Source: Gari tellinella
Taxonomy: Eukaryota; Mollusca; Bivalvia; Cardiida; Psammobiidae
Direction of reading: 5' to 3'
Assembly: GCA_922989275.2 (NCBI GenBank)
Contig: OV277869.1
Coordinates: 41,648,189 to 41,712,188, forward strand
Length of the DNA stretch: 64,000 nt
The position numbers and the translations under genes were made by a program. Below, one piece after another: positions 19,611-33,765 of this stretch. Each line of letters opens with the position of its first letter. The stretch's first letter is position 1. Under the pieces are notes generated by a model. That model saw only the letters and a program-made list of their open reading frames with translations, was not told where the DNA came from and did no database searches.

Positions 19611-22600
19611 CTGTAAAGATAACCCAGTGAATGAGTTGGATGCATGCTCCCACCAATAGTGTTCTAGTTACAGTCGAACTTCGATATCTTGAACTCATTT
19701 AACTTGAACTATCAGATAGTTTGACATATGAACTGCATTATTTCATGCTCAGTCAAGTCGACCATACCCATATTTCAAACTTAAAACGTGGCCTAGCCAC
19801 GCTTTAACTTTGAAATACGGGTATGTTTGACAAAGCGGACTTCGAAATATCCAAGTTGGACTGTATATGGCAGGGCTGCCAGAAGTTGACATGAAAAATC
19901 CTAAGATTTCGAAATTTGCATTTATCAATTGCGAATTTACTAATCGTACCTTTACCCCATAGCATGTTTCTAGTTTTGTTGACACGCGACTACTTAAAGC
20001 AGGCTGGAAGTAAAGCAGAATGCGCCTTATGGCGCATTCTGTTTTACTTTCAGCATGCTTTAAGCTACCCTGTTCTAGAAAAAAATCCGAAGATTTAGGA
20101 AAAATCCGGAGAAATGGCAGCCCTGATATGGAGATGGTATCTAGCTACTTGAGACAGATATAGAGTTGCCAGACTGTAACAACACACCCTACATACCACA
20201 CGTAGTCAAACTGACACCAAGCTTACATGTTGTATTTCCTAGTATTAGCATTTAACCCATTACCTCATAAATATGACTTTTTATGCCTTTAATTCATTTT
20301 TCATTGAAGAAAATGTTCCAATATATACTGTCAACAAGAGGCCCATGCGGGCCTAAATATCGCTCACCTGGAAAAAACCAACACAACGGTCACATGACCC
20401 CTGGGGTGGGATCACTTTTTACCCCAGAGACATAATTTCAAAAGTCTTGCTGATAAACTTGAAAATTAAGTGTTCTGTCAAATATTTTGTACATGGGTGG
20501 TTTCAGACAGGAAGACTTTTCATTGAAAAAAATCTATTTTTAGCTAATGTGACCTAGATATGCAACAAACCCGAACCATTTCAGCAATATTGGTAAAGAA
20601 CATCTAAAAGTGTCACTATGCTAAATATCAAAGCTCTTGCCATAATAGTTTCAGAGAAGAATATTTCACTATATAACTCTATGTAAAACTGGGACCCCTA
20701 GGGCCTTGGCAGTTTTGACCCAAGGGACATAAATTACGACCCCTGGGGCGGGGTCATTTTTTACCCCAAGGACATAATTTGAACAATCTTGAAAGAGGAC
20801 CTAAAGATGATGCTTTGTGCCAAATATCTTAGCTAAGGGTACTGTAGTTTCATCCAAGAAGATTTTTGAAGTTTTCAATTAAAAAAAAATCTATTTTTAG
20901 GGCCTGTGACCTAGATATGCAACGAACCAGAACCATATTTACAATACTTGTTAAGGGCTTCTAGAAATGTCACCATGCCAAATATCATAGCTCTGGCCAT
21001 ATTAGTTTCAGAGATAAAAAAGTTCTGAAGATTTCACTATATAACTCTATGCAAAATTACGACCGCTGGGGCGGGGTCATTTTTTTAGAGAAGAAGATGT
21101 TTGAAGATTTCACTATATAACTCTATGTAAAATTACGACCCCCGGGGGCGGGGTCATTTTTGTAGTCCTCCAGTAGTTTCGGAGGAGATGTCGTTTAAAG
21201 AAATTGTTGACGACGAACGAACAACGAACGGACGGAAGAACGACGACGGACAGAGGACAATCAAAAGAGCTCACCTTGGCACTACGTGCCAGGTGAGCTA
21301 AAAATGTATACCACGAGAAATATTTTCTATATCCTAGTAAATGGTAGTGTAAAGCAGGCACACATTGCTTTACTTTAAACCTGCTTTAAGTGATCACCCG
21401 ACTTCAAAATTATAAACAGGCTATGGGGTAATGGGTAAATGCAATGTTAAAATTCTGCCCAAGTGGATTGGCAGCAACGCAATAGATTTTCAAAAGTTCA
21501 TATTGACAAATCAGGTACGGTATTAGTTCCGAAAATATGATAACTATGACAAAATGTGCAGACCTCAAATCAGGGTCTATACTGCTTGCAAATATGGATA
21601 TATGTGATTCCATGACTAAAAGCCTAACATGTTTTGTTGAATTCCATCATGATGGATTAGGTGCAACTAAATAGATTCTAAATGGTTGTAATGTATATAC
21701 AGTTAAACTGTTGAAAAGATTATATTGGCAATATATTAAATTTTGTAGTAATTGTTAAAACAAGAGGGCCATGGCCCACAAGTCGCTCACCTGAGAACTT
21801 TGTACCTAAGCTGACTGGGCAAGACAATATTGCGATATACAGTAGAACCTCGCTATTACGACCACTAAAAAGAAGGCTAATTGTCCGTATTAAGGACAGG
21901 TGACAGCTTGAAGCAATGTGAAAGTGAAACAGAAAGCTCCTGTAGGAGCTTTCTGTTTCACTTTCACATTGCTTTAAGCAGTCACCTGTCTTAAACGACT
22001 AATATTTGACACAACTTAGTGATCGTAATAGAGAGGTTCTACTGTATATAGCTATAAAAAGATTTTTAAATGTTTTCCTATATCAGTCTATATACAAGAG
22101 CCGCATGCGGCCCTAAATCGCTCACCTGAGGAACCATTGTGTAAATACTCAATACAAAATGAAGTTTTTCATTGCATGGAAGTGGACTGTTGCATGAAGA
22201 AGTAACTCGGAATCCGTTTGTCATTATTACTGTTTGAGCAAAAAGGAACCAAGAGCTGCATGCGGCCCTAAATCGCTCTTCTGAGGACTATTGTGTTATA
22301 TATTACTCAATGCAAAATGAAGTTTGTCATTGCATGTATGTGGACTGTTGCATGAAGAAGTAATTCGGAATCTGTTTGTCATTATTACTATTTGAGCAAA
22401 AGGGGAAAATATGGCAATGATATAAAAAGTGCTAATAAAGGGTCACTTTAACAATATTCATTCAAAATATTATTGAATTCTGACAATGGTTTCAGAGAAG
22501 CAATTGTTTTTAAAAAAAAATCCATCATTAGTCTATGTAAAACTGATAAGCCCCGGGGCAGGGCCATTTTTGACCATAGGGACATGATTTGAACAATTTT

Positions 22601-25600
22601 GGTAGAGGACCATAAGGCAAAGCTAGATGCCAAGTATAAAAGGTCTGGACTTTATGGTTTCAGAGAAGAAGATTTTTAAAGGTTTTCCTATATAAGTCTA
22701 AGTAAAATTGATAAGCCCCTGGGCGGGTCCATTATTGACACAGGGCTCATGATTTGAACAATTTTGGTAGAGGACCATAAGGCAAAGCTAGATGCCAAAT
22801 ATAAAAGGTCTGGGCCTTACGGTTTCAGAGAAGAAGATTTTTAAAGAGTTTCCTATATATAAGTCTACGTAAAACTACAGTATGTATTTGACCAAGTTTG
22901 GTTAAAATTGGGCCATTGGTTTCAGAGAAGAAGTTGTTTGAAACAAATTGTGAACGGACGACACCGACACTAAAAACTGACGTACGACGGACGGCGACCG
23001 ATCACAATAGCTCACCTTGAGCACTTTGTGCTCAGGTGAGCTAAAAACTGATAAGTCCTAGGGCGGGGCCATTTTTGGCCCCAGAGTCAAAATTTGAACA
23101 ATCTTGGTAGAAGACCATTAGGTCATGACACATACCAAATATCAAAGGTCTGGGCCTTTTGGTTTCAGAGAAGAAGATTTTTCAAGATTTTCCTATGCAT
23201 TAAAAGTTGTCTATACGGTCATGTTATAAAATCCGGTCCCACAGCAAGGGCAATAATTCTAGCCAGAAACTTTGAACAAGATTTCGTTCCTTCTTGTCAC
23301 TGATGTCTTTGACAAAGTTTGGTTGAAATCGGGTCAGTGGTCTCTGAGGAGATGTTGTTTGAAAATGTGGACGGACGACGGCAGACGGACGCCGGACGAA
23401 GAGCAATCACAATAGCTCATCTTGAGCCGAAGGCTCAGGTGAGCTAAAAAGTTTTGTGTATATACCTCTGCTTTCACTATCTTGTCAATGACTGTCTTTA
23501 GAGTGTCTGTATCAAAACACTTCACTACCCCTTCAAACCAGCTCGCCTGAAATATACAACAAATAGTACAGACATCTACATACAGCAACAATCATATCAA
23601 ATGCCCCCATTGGGAGAAACATCTCATCATGGTCTACAATGTTTGCTTAGCAAAACTATTCAAGAGTACCTGTACAGTGGAGAATCTGTTATTCTTTCCT
23701 GTTTAAACGCAAACGTACGCAAACGCAAAGCACTAAAACGTAGAAAAGTACAACTTTTGGACAATTCTGATAATTCTTGTTTATCTTAGAAGCAAACAGT
23801 TTGGAGCCTGATCAGACGCCGGGTTATCCGGCGTCTGATCTGGCTCCAAACTGTTTGCACTGCAAATAATAGTTTTAGCGTAAACGCGCTTATTGGGAAA
23901 GAATAACGTTTTCTCCACTGTATTACCTCTGTATAACAAAACCTTCTTACATGTGCACCTCTAATTATTTTGACATTATGGAAAGGTTTCCTCATCTAAG
24001 TAGTCAAAAATACAAAAGTTATTTCCAGCATTTGTCCAGATGATTGCTTAAAGCAGGTTGAAAAGCAAAGCAGAATGCTCTTTTAGGAGCATTTTGCTTT
24101 ACACATGTACTTTAAATTTGCTTTTATTGGTAATCTTTCGTCAAAACAAGAAACTATAAGTAAAGAACTAACACAAATGGCAGCTTAATGCAGGAAAACA
24201 TAAATGCAGAAAGCTCCTATTGGAGCTGAGTATTTATTACGATCTACAGTGTTCCCTCTCTACAACGGCCCTCCCAACAATGATTCCCTCCTTACAACAA
24301 CCATTGTCGATGTTCCAAATACAATTTTATTATGTCCAACCTTTTCACGGCTGCAATGCTGTCTGTTTAAAATTTTCGTCTGCTGTTTTTCTCAAAGTTA
24401 CATAATGGACATTTTGACATAAAAAACTTAATATCGAGTGACAAACAGCTTGAATCCAGATCAGACGCCGCGTAACACGGCGTCTGATCTTGATTCAAGC
24501 TGTTTGCAAATGTAAGCAAATTTCCCTCCCTATACCGACTCCCTCCGAACAATGCACACAATTTTTGTCTCCCGTTGGGTGTCGTTGTAGAGAGGGAACG
24601 CTGTAATATGTTTGTCACTCAGAGTGCACTGTATGCTTTAAGCTGTCTCCTGTATAAACCAGGGGTATTAAGTCTACGGTTCCAAGGGTCGCGAGTTCAA
24701 TCCCCTGCCAGCCAGAACAAGACCTTCAAATGAGACTTTATAAACCAAGGTCTGATGTATCAGTGCTATACACTGGGCATTCAACAGAACCAGAGAACTC
24801 TGTCAATAATAAGAGTTTGAAGTACACGTCCAGGTTTTCTGAATTTGCTCCAAACTCTCTGGGGCGTCCAATAAGCTAATAGATGGCAGAAAACAAACAA
24901 ACTAAAACCAACCAACCATCTGAGTGCATTTCAAGTCCCAATGTAGAGGTAATGGTGTTCTATGATACACAAGAAGAATATACATGTACAGTAAACCCCC
25001 TCTAAACCGGAACCTCGAAATACCCGAATTCTCTCTAAACCGGACAAAAATGTTGGCCCCTTTTCCAACCCTTCTTTATTTTAACCCATTACACCATTAA
25101 TATGCCTTTTTACACCTTTGATACATTCATAAATATGTATCATCAGAAAAGGTTTCTATATATTCTAGCAGATAGCTTAAAGCAGGTTTAAAGTAAAGCA
25201 GAATACGCCTTAAGGCGCATTCTGCTTTACTTTCAACCTGCTATAAGTGATTAGCTATCTTCCATACTAGAGACAAGATATGGGTTGAAACCCCTCTAAA
25301 CCGGAAACCCCTATAAACCGGACATTTATGTTGTCCCCACACATGTCCGGTTTAGAGGGGTTTCACTGTAGTTAAAGGTGTCTTAGGGGCTTCTGTGGAG
25401 TAAAATGTTTTACTTTTGTTTAAGTTTTACTAGCCATGTGCGAGAGGGAATGGTGACTTACCCCACATCTGTGCTGAAGGGCCTGTCGTATTGTTACATC
25501 TAGATTGTTGTACGTCTTCTCAGCCGCAAGGTTCTGTACGTAGATATAAACCAACATATGACCAATTGTTTAAATAGGCCAAAATAACCAAGTTAATTCT

Positions 25601-28600
25601 TTATCTTGGTAGCTTCATGTTTGTGTTTATGACAAGTGTATAAATGAAGCATGTGAGTTGTTGAAAATCAACAGATGCACATGGTTGTGGATCAAGGTTA
25701 GTATAGGTCAATTCGACTTAGCTGGTAGCTGATTTACTTCTATTCTGCTTTATCTAAGCTGACACCTGTCTTTATTATGGGACTATGCTAGGCAGGAGTT
25801 GTCACATTATCAGAGTTTTATACAGTAAAACTTTTCTTTTACCACCACTAAAAAGAAGGCTTATTGACAGCACAAAAGACAATTGACAGTTTAAAGCAAG
25901 GTGAACATAAAACAGAAAGCTCCTTTCGGAGCTTTCTGTTTTACATTCACCTTGCTTTAAGCAGTAACCTACCTTATACACCAGGGGCCCGTTTCATATA
26001 ACTTCGTATGACAAATGTTGTCGTAAGTCAGTTTATAAAAGTATCAATTATTATTTATTTCTCCATCTAATCCTGTCTTGTGACATTTCTTTGGAATCGT
26101 CTTGAAAAGACAATTCCAAAGAGATGTCACAAGACAGGATTAGATAGGGAAATCAGAAATTAAATACATTTTAAAGTTTTGAGTTACGACAACATTTGTC
26201 GTAAGAAGTATTATGAAACGGGGCTCAGATACTTAATACAATTTAGTGGTCAAAATGGTGAGGTATTACTATACTACCAATACTTACAATGACATCAAAT
26301 TTGGCATAGATATCCACCACTTTGCCTTCCTCATCCACCACAGGCAGAGCCGATATCTTGTGCTCTACAAACAGGTTCAGGGCTGTGTAAATGGGAGTGT
26401 CGTGTTTCACCTAGAAAAGAACAATCCTCAATTAGTTCCAAGAGCTAGAATGGATCCACTATTTGGTTTAAATCATTCAGCCCTGAGACTTCCAATGGAT
26501 AATCCAAATTTCCAATCAAGTCCGGTCCAATTTTGACAATTTCAATTTTTTAAAATATATCGCAAAATGGCAAACAGTTTTAGCATTGTTTGAGTCAGGA
26601 AAACTTTAAAGATTAACCTTTTCCCAAATAGAAGTGCCGTTTAGCAAATATGCTTTATACCTCTGCTGAAGAAAATAGTTCCAATCTAATCAGTCATGCA
26701 TATATTATAGGAAATTTTTCTATATTCTAGCACAGGATAGCTTAAAACAGGCTAAAAGTAAAGCAAAATGTGCCTTAAGGCGCATTCTGCTTTACTTTCA
26801 ACCTGCTTTAAGTATTCACCTATCTTCAATACTAGAAATAGGCTATCAGGTAAAGGGTTAACTCTTGAAGTCTTCCCTTGCTAATGGGGTATACATGTAC
26901 TGGTATTTTGGATAAACAGTGTACACCCAGATCAGATATCCTGAATGATCTGTCTGATGAGGGTCTTCACTGTTTTCTGTCTGGTATAAATCCGGACTCT
27001 TTCCTGACGAAAAGTTTCCTCAATGTTTTAGCCAATGTAATAGTTCCTATGATAGATATTCATAGTTGGTGGAGTCTTGAATATGAATATTCAGCAGGGT
27101 TACAGTGGAGAATCTGTTATTCTTTCCTGTTTAAACGCAAACATACACAAATGCAAAGCGCTAAAACGTAGAAAAGAACAACTTTTGGACAATTCTGATA
27201 TTTCATGTTTATCTTGGTGGCAAACAGTTTGGAGCCTGATCAGACGCCGGGTTACCCGGCGTCTGATCTGACTCCAAACTGTTTGCACTGCAAATAATAG
27301 TTTTAGCGTAAACGCGTTTATTGGGAAAGAATAACACATTATCCACTGTACCCAGTAGCAATGATACTCACTGTTATAACCTTGTCGTACGTGCCGATTT
27401 CCAACTCTTTCAGCGTCTTGTTCATAAAGAGAGGCTTTGGTAATTCATTTATCTGAAATATAACAACAACCAATAGTATCAAATCTGGTGAAGTCCGGAC
27501 AACTCACACATTACTCCATAGATGGATACACAATTATATGCCTTTAATATATTCCTTCACTGGAGAAAATAGTTTATACTTTATGCAGTTCTGAATATGT
27601 TCTGAATATGTACCAAGAACTGTATTCTATACCTTAGAAGATGGTAACTTAAAGTAGGTTTTAAATAAAGCAGAATGCTTCTTAACCCATTAACCTGATT
27701 CTAGGAGTGGAGAAATGTTACTAGTTAAAGCAGGCTGAAAGTAAAGCAGAAAGTGCCTTAAGGCACATTCTGCTTTACTTCAGCCTGCTTTAAGCTACCA
27801 TCTTATAGAATATATAAAATATTTCTTGTGATACACTTTCATGATTGTACTATGAAATAGAAATATTTTTAACAGTGAAGAAATAAATGAAAGGCTTAAA
27901 AGTATATATGGGGTAATGGGTTAAGGCGCATTCTGTTTTACTTTCAAGGTGCTTTAGAAACAAGGATATGACCATCAAACAATTGAAATCCTGATCAGAT
28001 ACATAGGTACTTTGTTGTCTGATCATGATCCAAACTGGAGGTAGACTTGCAACTTGAAACATTTAAGTCCCTTTCTCGGTGTTTTTTTGATAGATGAAAG
28101 TTGAGTAGAGTGAAAATTAAAATCACAGTAGGTGTTAACATAAGCAAAACAAATTACGAAATTTGATCCCTTGAACTGATTTATTCACTTATAATCCCAA
28201 ACTTTTACCGCTGATGAAATTACTCACCTGTATCTACATGTATTAAATCTCAAACTTCAAATTGACAATTCAATTTTTCAATTACGACTAATCCATTTTC
28301 AACTTTTTAGTTTTGTTTTTTTACGAATTGACAAATAGTACAGATCCTGATCAGAGGGCTCCTGCCCTCTATTAACCCTTAGCCTGCCACTCACGACTAT
28401 AGCTCCATATGCAAACAGCTTGGATCCGGATGAGACGCCGAGTTACTCAGCGTCTCATCCGGATCCAAGCTGTTTGACACTCGGACAACATTTTCAGCAA
28501 TTTTGAGCAACTTTGAAGCACTTTGAAACTTAAAGCAGACGAGAAATATAGCAGACGACAATTTATTTGGCGGGCTAAGGGTTAATGGTCTACACAGTTT

Positions 28601-31600
28601 GCTAAGGACAAGTGTGCAATAAAACCTCTCCATAACAGCCACTAAATTGTGTCAGTTGTGGTGTTTACAACAGGTGACTGCTTTAAGCAAAGTGACAGTA
28701 AAACAGAAAGCTCCTTAAGGAGCTTTCTGTTTTACTCTCACTTGCTTTAAGCTGTTACTTGTCTTTTATACAATCAATTAGCATTCATTTAAGAGGTCGT
28801 AATAGAAAGGTTTTACTGTTCTCTTAACAAGTACATGTATAATGTTTGTTAAGGATGTGTATAACATAACAGACGGCGTGATCGTTGAATAACACCCATT
28901 GTTTAAATGTCATATATAACTAGTTATGTAACTATGCAAATGAGGTACGCCACGACGTCGTTTACTTGTGACGTCGTTAAAATGCGTTCTATGCGCGTTC
29001 GATTTCCAACGTCTTCATTCCATCATGTAGATTCAATTTATAGATTTTTGGTGTAATTAATCAATATTTGAAAAGTGTTTATTAATACATAAAACAACAT
29101 AAGCATTATGCTAGTGAACGGGGTTAATTTGGAACAACTTTTTTCCTGTATAGATCTACTTATATCGCGCTTAGCATTCACTTGACCTCAAAGGCTGTGA
29201 TAAATATTCTAGGTTTTGTTATAAAAAGAATATAACATTCGTGTTAATAATTTATTGGATTTATCAAACTCGTCGTTTTAGAAAACGATAAAAACTCGGC
29301 AAAGCCTCGTTTTTATCGATTTCTAAAAGACTCATTTAATAAATCCAATATATTATCAACACTCATGTAATATCCTATATGTATATGTGTCACTAGTGTT
29401 AAAAGAATATTCATAACTGGCACCTAAGTAAAAGGATGGTATGGGTAATCTAAGGTGTGTGGAGGAAAGGGTATAAATCGAAAACAACTTTTCACTTACA
29501 TACAAGTACATAAACCGGAGAATACGCTTATGTGTGAGAATGTAGATGGCGTTGCCGGTGATTTTGTCAATCACAGGTAGACGATGCACGTGGTTGTGGA
29601 TCAAGGTGCGTATAGCCTCAAACAGACTGGCATCAGGATCTATGCACACAAATGGCCGCTGTTTGTCTTTTAGAACCTCTGCAAGTATAAATGTCAATAA
29701 TATTATGAATCAAGCAGGTTTTGATAAACACCATGGTTAAGTCCATAAAAAAAATTTATACACGAAAGACTACATGCCTTTGGTTTATTTGATATCCTTT
29801 TCTGCCATCTATGGGTTAATTGATACCCCAGAGAGAGGAGAGCTGATACAGAAAACCTGGGTGTGATGCCTCCTCTTATTATCAAAAGAGTGCTCTAGTA
29901 AAAACAGAAACATGTTAGGGAATTGCAGAAATGGTCCAATGCAGGGCAAAAATATTCTTCTGCATTGCTTTGATTCTGTAAAACTATCTGGTGAGAACAT
30001 GTTTTATTGTAAATCAAAACTTGAGTTACATGCAATTTTTTAGAAGGCTCTTATGAAAATGTTTCTGTTTTTAGAATTGAAGATGGGTTACCACTTAAAA
30101 ACACATTATGCTTTACTTTCAGCCTGCTTTAAGCTACCATCTGCTAGAATATAGAAACTATTTCTTAAAAAACATTTATGACTGTATGAATTGGAACTAT
30201 TTACTTCAGTGGAGGAATAAGTTTAATGCCCTAAAAGGCGAAAGAGTTAATGGTCTAAGAGCCACATTCATGTTCTTATCATATTCATATTATTTAACAG
30301 GGCTCCAGATAAGGGGAGTATTTCAAAAACTAAAATCTTTATTCCTCAATTAAACCCTATGGTGTCACTACTCATTAGAATCGTCTCTTTGAAACGATTC
30401 TAATGAGTAGTAACACCATAGGATTTGGTGGTAAAATGAGTAAAAAAGTGTTGGATTTGTTCAATTTACCCCCTCTTATCTGGAGCCCTAGTAGTTGAAA
30501 TTATTGTACTTTACCTCGCCACTCCTCAATACTGTGGTCCTCCAGTTCATCCATCTTGATCTAAATGTAAAACAAGAGCCCCATGGGGCATATTTCGCTC
30601 ACCTGAGAATAGCTGTACATCAAAATGGAGATAATGATTTATGTCCAGGACGGGGTCATTTTTTACCCGAGGGGCATACTTTGAATAATCTTGATAGAAG
30701 ACCTGTAGATGATGCTAAGTTCCAAATATCTAAGATCAGGGTACTAGGGTTCTAGACAAGAAGATTTTTTTAAGTTTCCATTGAAAAAATATATTTTTAG
30801 CTCCTGTGACCTACATATGCAACAGACTGGAACCATTTGAACAAAATAAATAAAGGACATCTAGAAGTAACACCATGCCGAATATCAAAGCTCTGGCCAT
30901 ATTAGCTTCAGAAAAGAAGACGTTTGAAAACTGTGACCCCCCGGGGTGGGGCCAATTTTGACCCCGGGGGCATAATTTGTACAAACTTGATAGAGGACCT
31001 GTAGATGATATGCAACCGACCAGAATCATTTGAACATTATTGGTATAAAACATCTAGAAGTGTCACCATGCAAAATATCAAAGCTCTGGCCATATTAGTT
31101 TCAGAGGAGAAGACGTTTGAAAATTTCACTATATAACTCTATGTAAAACTGTGACCCCCGGGGCGGGGCCAATTTTGACCCCAGGGGCATAGTTTGTACG
31201 AACTTGATAGAGGACCTGTAGATGATGCTGTGCCAAATATCTAAGCTCTGGCCCTTGTAGTTTCAGACAAGAAGATTTTTTAAGATTTCTTTATTTTTTC
31301 ACTTTGGTTGCCATGGCAACCGGAGTTCTACATTGTTTTTAATTCTTTGAACAATTTTGAAAGAACTTGACCCAAGGAACATTCCTGTAAAGTTTGGTTG
31401 AAATCTGTTCAGCGGTATATGAGGAAATGTCATTTGAAGCAATTGTTAACGACAACAATGACTGTATAAAGTGAAATTATTTTCTTCTGTGGAAGAATAA
31501 ATTTAAGGCTTAAAAAGGAATATGTATGGGGTAATGGGTTATTAATTTTCTAAATATAAGAAACTATGTACATGTAAATGAGTGGCAAATAGTTTGGATC

Positions 31601-33726
31601 CAGATTAGATGCAGCATTATGTGGCATCTGACCTGGATCCAAACTGTTTGCAAAAATGTTGCCTTTAGTATAAGGGTAGCTTCTTAGCCTGGAAGATACA
31701 GTGGGTCTGTATAAAAACGGATCATTAGAGTTTTTACTGTCAGACTTGCATCAAGTGGCACTGGATATGGCTAGGGTTGAGTCAAATTTGACCCTAGGGT
31801 TTTGATTTTTTACAATTTTAAAAGTGATAGATAGTAGAAGATACTATACAAGAAATATCTAAGGTGTGGGAATAGTGGTTTTTGACAAGAAACTTGTTTA
31901 AAGTTTTTCACTTTTTTAAATAAATTTCAATAAGTAGTCGACATTTGAATTTCATTTTAACAATTTCTGTAGAGAAGCATCCAAGGAACACAGTGTGCAA
32001 GTTAGATTTTCCCTCAAACTGTCGGTTTCAGAGGAGATGTCGCTTGAAGTAAATTTGAACGGACGGACAGACGGACGATCACAACAGCTCACCTTGAGCC
32101 TTCGGTCCAGATTAGATGCAGCATTATGTGGCATCTGACCTGGATCCAAACTGTTTGCAAAAATGTTGCCTTTAGTATAAGGGTAGCTTCTTAGCCTGGA
32201 AGATACAGTGGGTCTGTATAAAAACGGATCATTAGAGTTTTTACTGTCAGACTTGCATCAAGTGGCACTGGATATGGCTAGGGTTGAGTCAAATTTGACC
32301 CTAGGGTTTTGATTTTTTACAATTTTAAAAGTGATAGATAGTAGAAGATACTATACAAGAAATATCTAAGGTGTGGGAATAGTGGTTTTTGACAAGAAAC
32401 TTGTTTAAAGTTTTTCACTTTTTTAAATAAATTTCAATAAGTAGTCGACATTTGAATTTCATTTTAACAATTTCTGTAGAGAAGCATCCAAGGAACACAG
32501 TGTGCAAGTTAGATTTTCCCTCAAACTGTCGGTTTCAGGAGATGTCGCTTGAAGTAAATTTGAACGGACGGACAGACGGACGATCACAACAGCTCACCTT
32601 GAGCCTTCGGCTCAGGTGAGCTAACAAAACCAATAACTAACCCTTTAACCAATAGCCCGTTTCTAGTTTTGAAGAAAAGTGACCACTTAAAGCAGGTTGA
32701 AAGTACATTCTGCTTTACTTTCAGCCTTCTTTAAGTGGTCACCAGTATTCAAAATTAAAATACCATCTTCTAGAATTAAGAAAATATATCTATGAAACAT
32801 GTTCATGACTAAATAAAGTGGAACCACTTAGTTCAGTGGAGGAATAAATTGGAGGCGTAAAAAGGTGTATCTATGGGGTAATGGGTTAACTCTTTGCATG
32901 CTGGGTAATTTTTGTTGTCTGCAACATCTGTCCTCTACCTCAATGACGTCTTTTGTAGAAAAGATATTTTCCCCTGGCACCAATGAATAAAAGTTCATCC
33001 GCCAACCTGTCTTCAAATTTTGAAAAGGGCTATGGTGTAATGGGTTAAGACTGACAGCAAGACTAATATTATATTGAGTGTTGCTTGGGACAGAGGGACA
33101 GCAAGACTAATATTATATTGAGAGTTGATCGGGATAGATGGACAGCAAGACTAATATTATATTTGAGTGTTGATTGGGATAGACGGACAGCAAGACTAAT
33201 ATTATAACGAGTGTTGCTTGGGATAAACAGACAGCAAGACTTATATTATAATGAGTGTTGCTTGGGATAGAAGGACAGCAAGACTAACACTATATTGAGT
33301 GTTGCTTGGGATAGACGGACAGCAAGACTTATATTATATTGAGTGTTGCTTGGGATAGACGGACAGCAAGACTAATATTATATTGAGTGTTGCTTGGGAG
33401 AGGTTTAACGGTTTATAATTTTATACATCAACAAAGCTGCTCAGCTGTATCATTACCCAAGCCTATAAAACCAGCCAGTACAGTGTAATTACTTCAGTTG
33501 ATGTCAGCTGCTGGGTTTTTTGGCAGGTTTCTTGTAAATGTCAGGCAAATTTGAAACCCGTTAATCTGTCATTATTAGAAATATATCTTCATGTTGCACT
33601 AATAAAATTGCAAAATCTTAACTGCGTTATCACCAAAAACAAACACCTTTACAAGGCATCAGATAAAGGGAGTATTTCAAAAACTAAAATCTTTATTTCT
33701 GCATTTAACCGTATGGTGTCTATATT

Positions 33727-33765
<39 letters not shown>

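Noticed and set aside
29356..29499. Extension of AMPK exon 7 past FMYLY
   Set aside because: Family similarity ends at a consensus donor (gtaagt), and the connector sequence is found in frame in the next exon.
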